Shown piece after piece: positions 1 through 12,300 of a stretch of 64,000 bases of DNA (positions within the stretch are counted from its first letter, which is position 1; each line of letters begins with the position of its first letter). The DNA lies in assembly GCA_032164245.1 (NCBI GenBank), contig JAVMKO010000001.1:81961892-82025891 (forward strand), written 5' to 3'. The position numbers and the translations under genes are program-made. This DNA is from Sternotherus odoratus (Eukaryota > Chordata > Testudines > Kinosternidae). The notes beneath the pieces are model-generated. The model worked only from the letters and a program-made list of their open reading frames with translations. It was not told where the DNA came from and ran no database searches.

Positions 1-165
1 CCCACCCCCAATGGGGATGTCTCTGAGTACAAACATACAGTGAATACCTTTCCAAGACCTGAGGAAGAGCTGTCTATAGCTCAAAAGCTTGTCTTTTTCA
101 CCAACAGAAGTTGATCCAATAAAAGATATTACTTTGTCTTTCAGTTAGTTAGTTATTTTGCCTCA
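1..165 (+). mobile_element. Second Penelope-like tail family, partial
   Basis: Contains CTGAGGAAGAGCTGTCTATA then GCTCAAAAGCTTGTC (59-93) and ACCAACAGAAGTTGATCCAA, a family also present antisense near 20.9 kb. It has the same overall plan as the GATGAAGTGGG tails: a CTGANGA box, a perfect hairpin, and a degenerate GAAA box. The left end lies at or beyond the window edge. Confidence 0.5.
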
Positions 166-1466
166 AACTGGTAAATGTCAGCTTGAAATGCCATTTAACT
201 GAAACATAAAGCTGTTCTCAGTGTGTAGAAGGCAGAGCACTAATGCATCTTCAGGGCTCTGCAGAACCTTCTTTGCAGTAGAAATAAAACCGATCACATT
301 TCCGGCTTGGACTCTTGTCTGTAGATGCTAAATGACGCACTAGAAAATATATCATGAGGAACCATCTTGTGCTAGCAGGGCACAAGAGAGGAGTGGGCTC
401 TATTACCTTGGTAGATCTTTCCCCCCTGCAATTCTTTTGCTCCCTTAATTTTAAAACTGGTCATTTACCGTGCTCTGGGTAGCTAGTTGTCTTGGTCTCA
501 GTAATTTAATTTAACAGCTCATGTTCAGAGCCTTGTAAGTGTGTCCTGGCTCTGGTAACTGTGTGGACTGGGTTCAAGAGCACATTGTAGTAAGGAAGGT
601 AACGTTACTATTAATGGCAGCATTAGGACAACCATTTAAGAGAAGGAAAGCAAAGTGAATCTGGTGGTTGTAACCATCAGAAACAGGCTGCCTTTTTCTT
701 TAGTAAATAGTTCACGTTTAACTAAGAATTCCAACTACAGTGTGTTATGTTTGCCAGCAGGAGCCAAACAATAGCACCTTGCTTAATAAATATAAAAGAT
801 CTAAATCAATCGTTCAAATGAAATCCTATTGCACTTACCTCTCGGGCTGTCTCTTGTTTGTCGGTGTAATGATTTATATGGTTTTCCTGCTCAACTGGTG
901 CCCAGGCTGTGCTGTAGGAGGACAAAAAGGAAAGTTTCAAAAGAGAGCAGAACCAGGAAGCTAGTCAGATAGAAACTGAAAGCAGATCTGATGGGGATTT
1001 TAGCGGGTGTTTTGCAAGGTTAAATTAAGATCTCGGGGCTCTGGTTAACAACTCTGCATTGAATTGCCTTTCATCAGGAGGCCTGTCTGTAGAGAAACGG
1101 TTCACATAGGGTTGAGTATGAAACTCCTGGGCACCTCTTACCCCCCAGTTCAACGTTCATCCAGCAGACGGCTCTCTAATCCTTCTGGAGTCCAGCACGG
1201 GAGAGGGAAGGAGCAGGTCACTGGGGGGGCCTGGCTCAGAAGTGAGCGGAGGGCTCTGTGGCTGTTGAAAGAAGTCCAGGCAGCTTGAGAGCTGGGCCTG
1301 AAGGCTGGATCAAATCACAGCCTGTTGCTGGCAAGGGACCACCAATAGCTGCTGCCAGGGGCACAGAGGTTGCACCAAGACTCTTTCCTTCATCACCTAG
1401 TACTGAGCTGTCCTTGCCATGGGGACTCTGAGTTAGGAGCTGAGCATTTATCATCTCTTTTGCCTG
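166..1466. other. Intergenic, nothing recognised
   Basis: AT-moderate single-copy-looking DNA. Short open frames here have no recognisable domain or splice context. By synteny it could be the distal flank of RBFOX2, but no exon of it is visible. Confidence 0.5.
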
Positions 1467-1589
1467 TAGGGTGATCAGATGTCCTGATTTTTATGGGGAC
1501 AATCCTGATTTTGGGGGCTTTTTCTGGACTATGCACCTATTACCCCCCACCCCCTGTCTGGTTTTTTACACTTGCTATCTGGTCACCCA
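1467..1589 (+). mobile_element. hAT MITE, TAGGGTGACCAG family
   Basis: 123 bp with ends TAGGGTGATCAGA and TCTGGTCACCCA, flanked by TTTGCCTG at 1459-1466 and 1590-1597 (8 bp, perfect). Confidence 0.85.
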
Positions 1590-2446
1590 TTTGCCTGTGA
1601 CTTCAAAGCAATTGTGCTGAGGGGCTTTGCACCTTAACTCTGTGGCCCTCGTTATCCTCTGTGTTATCACAGTGAATGGGTGCTCACCGAGGGCTAGAGC
1701 TGAAAAAGAACCCAGTGCTTGGAGCATCTAAAACATTCACCTCCGGGGGTGTGGTTCACCCAGTGTGATACCAGATACCTACAAGTCAGTGATCCACAGC
1801 ACTCACAGCAACAGCCGAACTTAGGGTTGGATACAGTGTCCCATGGCTTGCAAAGTACAGCTCATGTGTGGGAGCTGCCATCTTCTAACCCTCGGCTCTG
1901 CTTACAGAACTGTGAAAGGTCCGCTTTGCTCCCTGAGGGACAATGCACTGTGGACATGTGCTGAGTCGGAGGAAGATTCAGCTACAAAGGATCCTGGCTC
2001 AGTGGTACCAGCCGTCATTGCTGGGTTTTTTGAGCCTCGCATTTGTACCAGCATGTGAGTCCCTTACGCTGGCACCGGGATCCGTCTTTAATATCCCTGG
2101 CTTTGTCACTGCACCGAACTGTCTGTGTTGCAGAGATTATCTTGGTCAGTTTTAGCATGAAATGAATCTGCACTGAATGGATTTTTTTTTGAGCATAGCC
2201 ACCAGATGGCTTCAGATCATGCCAGTGGCTAGAAATTTGGACTACGGTAAAGGTACTAGCTGGAAGGTAATGTCTGAATAAGCAGGAAGAGCTTCATTGT
2301 CTGCCAGTTCAGTTATTAGTGTCTTTGTCTTATTTAGCAGCAACATCCCACTTGACTGGCATAAGAAGCAAGGTTGATAGACTGACGAGGGAAGTACGAT
2401 AGTTGATTAGGGTCAAATACACACGACTAAGGAAATGCTAGACATA

Positions 2447-2563
2447 CAGGGTGACCAAGTGTGAAAAATTGGGATGGGGGTGGGAGGTAATAGGAGCACA
2501 TATTTTTAAAAAGCCCCAAATATCAGGACTGTCCCTATAAAACCGGGACATCTGGTCAACCTA
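2447..2563 (-). mobile_element. hAT MITE, TAGGGTGACCAG family
   Basis: 117 bp, reverse orientation relative to the copy near 1.5 kb. Flanks are TAGACATA and TAGACACA (7 of 8 match). Confidence 0.8.
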
Positions 2564-5506
2564 TAGACACATGCTGTGAAAACTTCTACTGTGAAGCCTC
2601 AAGAGAGACCAGAGTCTGTTCTGGCCAGCCAAGGGGGACTAAAGGGAGAATGGGAGATGACTGGGGACACGGTTATTTGGAGGAGGGGGACTTGGAAGGT
2701 CTGGCTGTAGAATGGATGAGAGAGACACAGGAGCCCAGTGCTGTTACAGGCCTGAGGCACAACCTTCTGGGAGTTCAGATACAGGGTTTTAATTCAGCTC
2801 ATTAAAGAGCTGGAGGCCACCCCCAAACTGCAGACTTGGAGCTGGCCTTTCCAGGAGTGCGTGGATGGTTGGGTCTGGGATTTTGGCTTGGGCCTATTAC
2901 TAGTTCCTGTGTATGAGAAGCTGCCTCGGTAGGGAAAGCAGGACATGCTGTGTTTGGAATAAAATCTTTTAGTGGAATGTGCTGATCCTGGCTCAATTTG
3001 TGTGTGAATGTTCAGAAACGAGGTCCCATCCCGTGTCAGTGGAGAGGTTATTCTCCCTCTCTTTGCAACCTGGCTTTCACCTGTGATTTTGATGTCACAA
3101 TAACTTAGCTATTCTGAATGTACCAACAGTCTGCCTAGATCCCTCCTCAGACTGCTAGGAGTTGAAGGTCAGGCCCTGGGTCAGCCTCCACAACTCTCCC
3201 CTCTCCCATTTCCTCGGTTTGCAGTAAAGTCTTGGATTTGGCATGTGACCTCAATGCATCTGGGCAATCTGTTCTGGGAATGGGCATCATATGCATTGTG
3301 TGTGGTTTGCCATGTTGATCCTGGCTAGTACAGTGGGGGGCTGAACCTGTTCTGTAGCCTCTGGGCTCTACTGTAGTACAAATAATAAATCATATTTTAC
3401 AGGATGTGCTTTCTGAACGGCAGGGCTGGGTTTGGGGGGTTTATGTGCATGTTTTTGCCACTGCAACGGGCATTTTTAAATTGGATACAAAGTGCATGTC
3501 ATGCCCTCAGTGCTCCTCCATTTATATTATCAGTAATTTTGGGGAAAAAATGGTTTTTAATTTCCATGTCTGCTCCACTCAGACTACAGTTGTATTTTCC
3601 AGTTGGATTAATTATTTTCAGACACATTTTTAATTCATTCGTAATGAGTCAGGAATTAAACTGCATGTGTCTAATGGGAAATACATGTGCTCAGCTAGGG
3701 CACATGTATTTGGCTGCCAAGCTAGCTCTGCTTAGTCTTAACTCTTCATGGCATAAAATACCAATAAACCCCTCTTTTGTCAGGTCTGGTCTGTTGGTCT
3801 CAAAGGCAGGACAGGGGAGCAATGTCACAGCTGCTGTACGGGGTGCATTCTCTAGGGCATGGGGTGCATTCTCTAGGGTACGGGGTGCATTCTCTAGGGC
3901 ACTGGCTTTCTCTTCTTTTTCCTTCCAGGCTGATACAACCTTCCTTTTTCTCTAAGTGACTGTCTGTACATCGTCTCGGCTCCCGCTTGGTACTCTGGTC
4001 CCAAGGGTATGGAGGCACGTGTATTGGTTCCTGGTTAGTGCTGGCTGAGTCCAGAAGAACTCATTAGCCTCTTCTCTGCTTCAGTGAGGGTGTCCCGCTT
4101 CTCTGAAATGTAAAAGTGTTGACACTCCACCTTCCTGAAACACTGCTTTGCTACTCTCCACGCTAGTTCATGACTGTGTGGTTGGTTAAAGCACACTGGC
4201 TAACCTAGAACTGCGAGGACTCCACAGCAAGACTTTAATTTCAAATGAAGAGAGTTGGGGGAATTGCCCCTTCTCCAGATGCTCTTGCAGATGGGGCTGA
4301 GTTTCAGAACTTGGGAGAAATTTCTCCCTCCCTCATGCCTTCTCTTCACACTGTGACAAGGTGGCTCCTCTGCTCCCCTGACTCAAGTCCTTTGGGGGGC
4401 TGGTGCGGCCCTGGCACCCTGACCAGACTGCACCAGACCCGGTTTTTCCTGCTGCTCCTTAGCAGCTCGCTCCCTTTCTTTCTCTCTCAGGGTCAGGCTC
4501 CTGCAAGCTAGGAAGGCTAGGTCCCCCCTGGGAAGGACCCTTAGTTCTCTTCTCCTACTTGTCAGCAGCCTCTCTGCCCCTGCTTCTTCCAACTCGCCCC
4601 TCACACCCCTCTACTTTCACCAAACTCGCTCCTCTATCTCCTACTGCCTCCAAACTCACTCCTCAAACACACACTGCCTCCAACCTCACTCCTCAAACTC
4701 CCACAAGCCTCTCTGGGAAGGAGTCTCTTTTCAAGGGCTCTGACAGCCTCCTTAATTGGCCTCAGCTGGCCCTGCTTCTCGCTGTGGCAGCCCTGCTCAG
4801 CTGGACCCGGTTCCCTTGTGGTAAGCCTTCTAATTGCAGGCCTTCCTGGCAGCTGTCTGCCCTGGGTCTGCCACAACACCCATCCCCAGCTTCCACTGAG
4901 TCTGTACAACAGCTAGCGTTGAGGGAAGTAGGTGCTACTCTAATATAAAAATAATGGTGGCAAGGCACAAATCTCTCAGGTATTTCTACCTATTTGCTGA
5001 GGTGAATTCAAATGCTTCAGTGAGCATTACAGATGTGGGCAAGGCAGCTAATACATTCAAAACAGAAAGGAAGAAGAAGTTTAATGCGTTACAAATTCAT
5101 TTGAAAAGCAGTTACTGCTCTTGTAATGTCACTCCTGAGCAGATCTGTCACACATGCATACAGGATATTGTTGCTTTCTCTTAAGCATAGGCAAAATAGG
5201 ATAAACTCTTAAAAGGATCATTCATAGTGTTCCAGGTTCGGAGTGAACAAAAATGTTGTTCAGTAGCACGGTGTCTCCTGCTCCTTTCACTGAATTCCAA
5301 ATGCAGGAGGGACTGAATTACGGTATCAATCTCTTTGAAATGTTCCGATTGCTTGATGCTTTTGGTCAAAGTGGAGCTGGCATCTCTTTGTTAGTTGGCA
5401 TCATGTGTAGCTTTTGGGGACTTTGACTTCCTACCACAATCTCTCCTCCCCTTGTGGCTTGGTTCTTCTCCTGGCCCAGTGCTAGTAATGGGAACGCATG
5501 TCTCAT
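2564..5506. other. Intergenic downstream of APOL, no gene recognised
   Basis: Contains the 21-bp tandem repeat near 3.85 kb and an imperfect ~30-bp CT/AC-rich repeat at 4570-4720 (CTCCAAACTCACTCCTCAAA type). The part from 5080 to 5506 may be APOL 3' UTR. A 183-codon open frame at 3404-3955 has no recognisable motif. Confidence 0.5.
3839..3902 (+). repeat. Three tandem 21-bp repeats
   Basis: GGGGTGCATTCTCTAGGG occurs three times with spacers of 3 bp (CAT, TAC, CAC). Nearly identical units, so recent. Confidence 0.9.
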
Positions 5507-6398
5507 CTATTCATACACCATGCCTTTCAGCTCCTCATGCAGCTCGCTGAGATTCTGAAGGTCCTTTTCAATCTGGCTAGCTTTTTTTCTGATATCTTCT
5601 GCAGCCTCCGCCTTCGCCCCTTCAGTTAAATGGATGGAGTCTTTCACGAGACTGTAGGCATCAAACAAAACAAAAACTCCTGCTGCTGTGGCACCGAGCA
5701 CCCTCGCGCCTTTGGACATGGCAAGGGTGGTCCCAGCTAAGGCTTTTTGCACTTGCTTAGCCCCCTTGGCCGAGTTTCGGGCTGTGCCCCCAGCTGCGGC
5801 GAGCCGTTTTGCTAAGGCCTTCAAACCGGGGTTAGCTCTCACCACTTTGAATGCTCTTACGTTGGTCCTTATCCCCTTAACGCTGTTGTATACTACCACT
5901 GGAATTTTAGTAGCGGTGGAAAGGACGTGTTTCAGGTGGTCACCCATGGCCTCGCTCTTTGGGGAGAAGTGGGGGCTGAAATCCACTTCATCGGGGAGGG
6001 TCAACATGTTCAGGTTGCTTTGGCATTCCACCAGCAGGTCGTTGGCTTTGCTCCTTTCCTTCGAATTGCTGACGTTCTCATAGATGCTTACAGAAACGCT
6101 GGTAGCTGCTGCTGCTGCTCCTAAGCCAATCCCAGTTGCCGTGAGAGCCAGACTCCCCCCTGCCGTCAGCGGTGCTAAGGTCAGCCCAAGGATGGTCAAG
6201 ATGCCAGACGCCAGGCTTGTGGAGTTCGCGGCCATGTTGGCAATGGTGCAGTTCTTATGGGTCTCGTCAATGTTGTCTGCCATATCCTTAAGGCACTGGA
6301 TACACTTCTCTATCTCCTTTCTTTGCTCAGGGAACTGCTTCAGAAAGACCATGATATCTTCACTGGCACTCTCTTCCCAGGGGATGACTCCTTCAGAC
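5507..6398 (-). CDS. APOL: APOL terminal coding exon
   Basis: Main exon with the membrane-inserting hairpin and C-terminal helix. The acceptor is TTCTAACAG|GTCTG at 6399. The in-frame ATG at 6410-6412 lies in the intron, so an open frame starting with MASNRS is not the true N-terminus. Stop is TAG at 5507-5509. No AATAAA is visible just downstream on the minus strand; an ATTAAA variant occurs at 5080-5085. Confidence 0.92.
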
Positions 6399-9300
6399 CT
6401 GTTAGAAGCCAAAGGTATATTTTGGTCACTGCAAGAGACTTTCTAGTTGTGCTGTGAAAAGTGACTGTTAAAAATGACCCCTTCTTCCTCAGCAGATCTG
6501 TTCTCTTGTGTGCCTCAGAGTCATAGCTATGGATGACAGTGAAAATATTTTCTGAAATATGCAGAGACTGTGAGTTCTAACGGCTGAGGTACTGCACCGG
6601 GACTTAGGAGACAGCTGGTTCTTATTTTGGCTCTGCCAATCATTGGCGGGGTGACCTTGAGCAAGTCACTTTACCTCTGGGCCTCTGTTTTCCCCACTAT
6701 CCTTTGCCTTGACCATAATCTCTTTGGGGCAGGGATTGTCTCCTAGCTTGTGTGATACAGTGCCCTGCACAATGGCACCTCAGTCTTGGTTGGAATCTCT
6801 AGGTGCTATTGGAATTCAAATAATAATGATACCGCCAGCCTTGTAAACTCAGCAAGTATCTCTGGGCTTGTCTACACTAGAAAATTAGATCAACCCAGCT
6901 ACATCACTCAGGGGTGTGTAAATCCATCTCCCTGAGTAATGGAGTTAAGCCCACCTCAGTCTCTGTGTAGGCTGCACTAGGTTGAGGGAAGAATTCTTCT
7001 GTCAACCAAACTACCGCCTCACAAGGAAATGGATTAACTAGGACAACAGGAGAGCCTCTCCCCTCACTGTAGTAAGTGTCCACATGGGGAAACACTACAG
7101 TGGTGCAATGGCAACATTTTAAGTTTAGACATAGACTCTATCCCTTACGTACTTATCTGGCCTCCATTGCCACAGAACTGGGTGCCTCCTATTAATGTAC
7201 TTATCCTCCTTACACCCCCGTTAGGAAGGGCAGTGCTGGACTGAGGCACAGTGTGAGCTGTCCAAGGTCACACAGACAGTCTGTGGCAGAGCAGGGAATT
7301 GAACCAGGTCTCGTAAGTCCCACGGTAGATTTCTAACCGCTGGACTATTCTTTGTGCATTATCACCACAATGAACGTTCTGCAGATACTAGCTACCCTCA
7401 GCTGTGCAATGCCTTGTCTTCCAAAATGCTGCCCTCAGTGACATCTGTGCCTCCAGGGCAGCTGCTCTGGTGTAATTAAAGGATAATTTGAAGAGAGGCT
7501 CCACAGGTGGCACTGCAGTTGGGGTTTACTGAACAACAAAGTGTGAGCCAGAAAACAATCCAGCTCATGCTCTTGGAGCTGGGCTGGTTCTGCAGGGCTA
7601 ACAGGAGTAACTTGCCATTGCTTTTATCTGTAGGCTGGGTAATGTTTTGTTCCGGGAAATCATAAAAATACAGTAAGTGAGGAATCCCACAACACCATTT
7701 TGTGTGTTGCTTTACAGTCAGCTCCACCCCATGGTGCTGCCAATCAGTTTCTGGTGACTTCGCACTTTCCATATTTAGGAAGATCAGGGGAATGATCGGT
7801 TGGGCTTTTCAAATTAATTTTATCCACAGGGAAGGTGAGAGTAAACAATCAGAGCTTTGCATTTTTCAGCCTCTCCCCTTTTCTTCCTGGTTTCTTGGCA
7901 GCAGCTCTGGTCTCTCTTGGTGCCGTGGGCAAAGAAGTCACAAGCATTTGGCTCAACAGCAAATAGATAACTGACCCTCTGGCTGTGCCTGCTCCATCAA
8001 AATGAGTTTGAAGGGTTGGCCTGTAACCTCCACTCTGTCAATCTTCCCCCATCACTGTTTTTCCCATCACCTGGTGGGAAGATGCTGCCTGCTGGAATCT
8101 GCCCATTGAGCAGGAGGAAAAACCGAGCCACCGCTGCTTCCACTTAGCTTCTCCACAGCCAAGGCCATAGTGAAGGAGAACAAGGGAGAAGCCGGAGGGG
8201 GAGGCTTCCAATGAATGCCGCTGAAGCTAGATGCATTCGGACTAGAAATAAGGTGCCGTCTTTAAGTGATGGTAATTCACCACTGGGACAGCTCGCTTAG
8301 AGTCATGATGGATTCTCCATCACTTGAGTCTTAAAATAAAGATCAGTTTTAGATCATGTTAGTATGTATCAGCAAAAACAACAAGGCCAGTTCAATCAAG
8401 GTACATGTGGCCTGTTTCCAACAGTTGATAAGAAGGGGTGAATATCAACAGAGGGAAAATTACTTTTTGTAGTAACCCAGCCACTCCCAGTCTTTTTACA
8501 GGTCTAATTTGAGGGTGTCAAATTTGCAAATTAATTCCAGTTCTGCAGTTTCTCATTGAAGTCTGGTTTTTAAGTTGTTTTATGTTGAAGAATGGCGACT
8601 TTTAAGTCTGTTATTGAGTGTCCAGGGAGACTGACGTGTTCTCCTATTGGTTATTGAATGTTACAATTCTTGGTGTCTGATTTGTGTTGGGAATAGGTCA
8701 CATCCACTTTGACTGAATTGGCCTCATTAGCACTGACCCCCCAACTTGGTAAGGCAGCTCCCATCTTTTGTGTGCTCTAATATATATACTTGCCTACTGT
8801 ATTTTTCACTTCATGCATGTTGTCGTAAGTGTGAAGTGCCTTAGAATTACTGTTTTACCTGTGAGGGGTTAACCTGAAGCCAAAGAAGCTATGACGTATT
8901 AAGAATGCAAATATCTAGGGAGAAAGGAGTGTTAGTTTCACTTCTGTCCGGGCATCGGGCTGACTCCATCTTCTTCTTCCCGGGCTATCGGGAAGTGACT
9001 CACTTTCTATTCTTCCCTTAATAAGTTCTAAATTAGACTAACAGTAAGTAGAGTTGTTGATTGTATAAGCTTTGTAATTGATCTGTGGTGTCGTTAACCT
9101 CATCAGGGGGAGAAATCTCAAGAGAGGGGTTAAGACTAGAATTGAGTATCTGTGAAGTTGTGTAAGTTGTATGCTTTATCTCTTTTCTTTATTAAACTTT
9201 TTTTGTTATAAGAAGGATCTGGTTATTTCCCTTGAAGTTGTCCTAGCTTTGGATCTGGCACAGGCTCACGGCTAGTGAGGGTCTGTGTGCTGGAATCTCT

Positions 9301-12300
9301 CCTAGACAGCAGGGGGGAGGGGGTGTTACTCGGAGTCTGTGTTCTTTTTTCTCTCAGGTGGCCTGAGTGAGAGGGGGGTTTTAATGTGCCCCACTCCATG
9401 GTCTTGGAGACTCACATTAATGGTGGCAGCAAAATTCCAAGCCCTAACTGGAGAAGTTTGGGTTTTGGGGGGAAAGTATTTAACTTAGGCTGGGAAAGTA
9501 GCTTAAAGTTAAGTGGTCTTGCATGAGAGACCCCCACATTTTTACCCTAGAGTTTAGTGTGGGGGGAGAAATATCTCTTACACATGTGATGAAGTGGGTT
9601 TTAGCCCATGAAAGCTTATGCCCAAATAAATGTGTTAGTCTGTAAGGTGGCACAAGGACCCCTCGTTGTTGTTGTTTTTTAAATAAAGATTGGGTATCTT
9701 TCTAAACGATGTGTTGTCTTCAGTAGGAGCTGTAGGCTTGATACAACAATTACTGGGTGAAATTCCATGGTCTGTGGCGTGTAGGAGGTCAGGCTAGATG
9801 ATCCCTATGGTATCTAGGCTTAAAATATATTAATCAAAACCAGATCAGACAAAGACTGAGGGAAAAGTTAGCCAGATAAAGGAGAAAATTGGAATCTGAT
9901 GAACAAACAAGGGAGACCGTAAGTGAGCTATTTTAATAGTTTTATGAAGGTTTCGATACCACAATGTTACTGAGAAGATATCTTTGTATATATCGGAACA
10001 GGTCAGAGAATGCAGCCCTATAGGGTGGGGAGTGCTGGGAGGTCTGGCTCTAGTAGGCGATGGGCAGATTGTATAGGGAAGGGGTGGGGAGCTAGGGATA
10101 AGCTACTTCTTAAGTTCTTTTTGTACAGATCTGATGCTGGCGTTTAGAACGGATTCTGTAAAACAGATGAATGTGATGGGAACTCCACGGGTGGCCCTGG
10201 TTATGGAATAGGCCAGGGGTCGGCGACCTTTGGCACACAGCCCATCAGGATTATCTGCTGGCAGGCTGCAGACATTTTGTTTATGCTGCCTGTCTGCAGG
10301 CATGACCCCCACAGCTGCCATGGGCCGTGCCTGTGGACAGCTAATGTAAAAAAATGTCTCATGGTCCACCAGAAGATTACTTTGATGGGCTGCATGCCGA
10401 AGGTTGCCGACCCCTGGAATAGGCCAAGTCACTCGAACACTGCAGTTGGGTTGTGTTTTGGAATCTTCCGCCCTTCAGGGTTGCTTGGGGGGAGCCCTCC
10501 TCATTTTGGTTCTTTTTGTTTCCTTCCTACTTTTGTTTGGCTGGTCCATGGGGCCTGGCAGGGCCGGCGAAAGGGGGGTACTACGGGTAGAGCTGTACCG
10601 GGCCCCGCACTTTAGGGGGGCCCCGGTACAGCTCTACCCGTAGTCATCCGGCGCGGCTCTCGCCCGGACGAGCGCCTGTCCCCGGCCAGAGTAGAGAGCC
10701 TGGCCGGCGGCAGCGGCTCAGTCCGGGGGAGGGAGGGAGCAGCAAGGGCGGCTCACGCTGCTCCCCGGCTCTTGGCTCTCGCTGCCGCCGGCTGGGCTGG
10801 GGGGGGGGGGGGCGGCTGGACTGGGGGGGGCAGCTGGGCTGGGGGCCCCTAGACGCTGTCAGCTGGGGGGGGGGGAGCGCCGGCTGGGCTGGGGAGCCCC
10901 CAGCCGCTGTCAGCTGGGGGGGGTGGCGGGGCTGGGAGCCCCCCAGCCGCTGTCAGCTGGGGGGGGAGCACCGTCTGGGCTTGGGGGGCCGTCTGGGCTG
11001 GGGGCCCCCAGCCACTGTCGGCTGGGCTGGGGGGGGCCCCAAACTATCAGAGTAGGGGGCCCCCAAATTTCTGTCGCCGGCCCTGGGGCCTGGCGCAATG
11101 GGGGAAGAGGGGAGAAGCCATACACTGTTTCATTGCCTTTGGGGGAGGGGGAAGTTCTGCTTGTTGGTGAGATTTTGCCTCCATAATACCTCAACAGGGA
11201 CTTCTTCCTTCCCAACCCCACAGCCCTTGGATCACACATATGTCCTGCCTGCCAAATGTTGATGCTGCTCTGAGGCAGGGTTCTCAACCTACAGGTTAGG
11301 ACCCAAAATTGGGTCACCAGAATGTTTTTCAAAAGGTCATGTGGCAGCTCCTGAGGCTTCTGTCCCATGGGGCTGGCTGGGATCCCGGCACTGCAACCTC
11401 TGGGGTCCCAGCGCCACTTGGGTCTGGCCCACCCGTCATGGTGACAGGAGTCTTGGGAGGCCAAATTTGAGGGAGTGGCCCTGCAACCCCATGAGGCAGG
11501 TCACAGCTCCACTCATACAAATGTGGTCTAGTCCAGCGTGTGGGGCCGAACCTGAGTGGTGCTGCAACCCCAGATGCTGCAATGCCTGGAGTGGAGAGCC
11601 AAGCCCAGCCAGCCCCAAAGCACAGGAGGTGCAGGGGCTGCCATTGTGGGGTGAGTGCTGGGCAGGATCTGACCTAAACCATCCCAGACTATTTACTGGG
11701 TCACAACTGGGCATAAAAATTTACAAATGGGTCCTGAGCCTCAAAAAACTGAGAACCATTACTCTGAGACAGTGGGTAGTTCTCTCTGGCACCCTCTATT
11801 CCTCTTTCTTGCTCAGCTTAGCGATGAAGCTTATTCTTTCCCCGAACCTAGCCTGCTGGCAGAGAACCTTTCATACCCCCTTCCTGGTGCCACTAAATCT
11901 GAAATTGTTCAGCGATAACAAATAAAATGGAGGCAACACCTGGGGCTGTCTTGGACAAAGGGACCAGGGCGTTATTCAGTTGGGGGTGAGGTGTTATGAG
12001 GAGACAGCTGACCAGCCTCTGCGTGTGAGACTTCTCTTTTGACCAACATTTCTCTTGCTTACCTCTCAAGGTCCATCACGTCCCGCAACATTTCCTCGTA
12101 GTTGCACCCTTCAGGAAACAAGCTCTGCAGCTCCTCACTATAGATTTTCTCCTGCAAAAGCTCTGAGATCCCCAGGCTGCCGTCATATTGCAGATCGTGG
12201 TCATCAGTGATTTCTAAGATTAAAAACAACATCAGACTGGGGAGTCTTCAGATCTGCTTTAAAAAGGATGCACGGATTTCCAGTTCTGAATCATGAAAAT

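Noticed and set aside
3404..3955. 183-codon open frame
   Set aside because: No recognisable motif, includes the 21-bp tandem repeat, and no splice or start context supports it.
6410..6412. In-frame ATG as the start of the APOL protein
   Set aside because: It lies upstream of a good acceptor (TTCTAACAG), and the two upstream exons join in frame.
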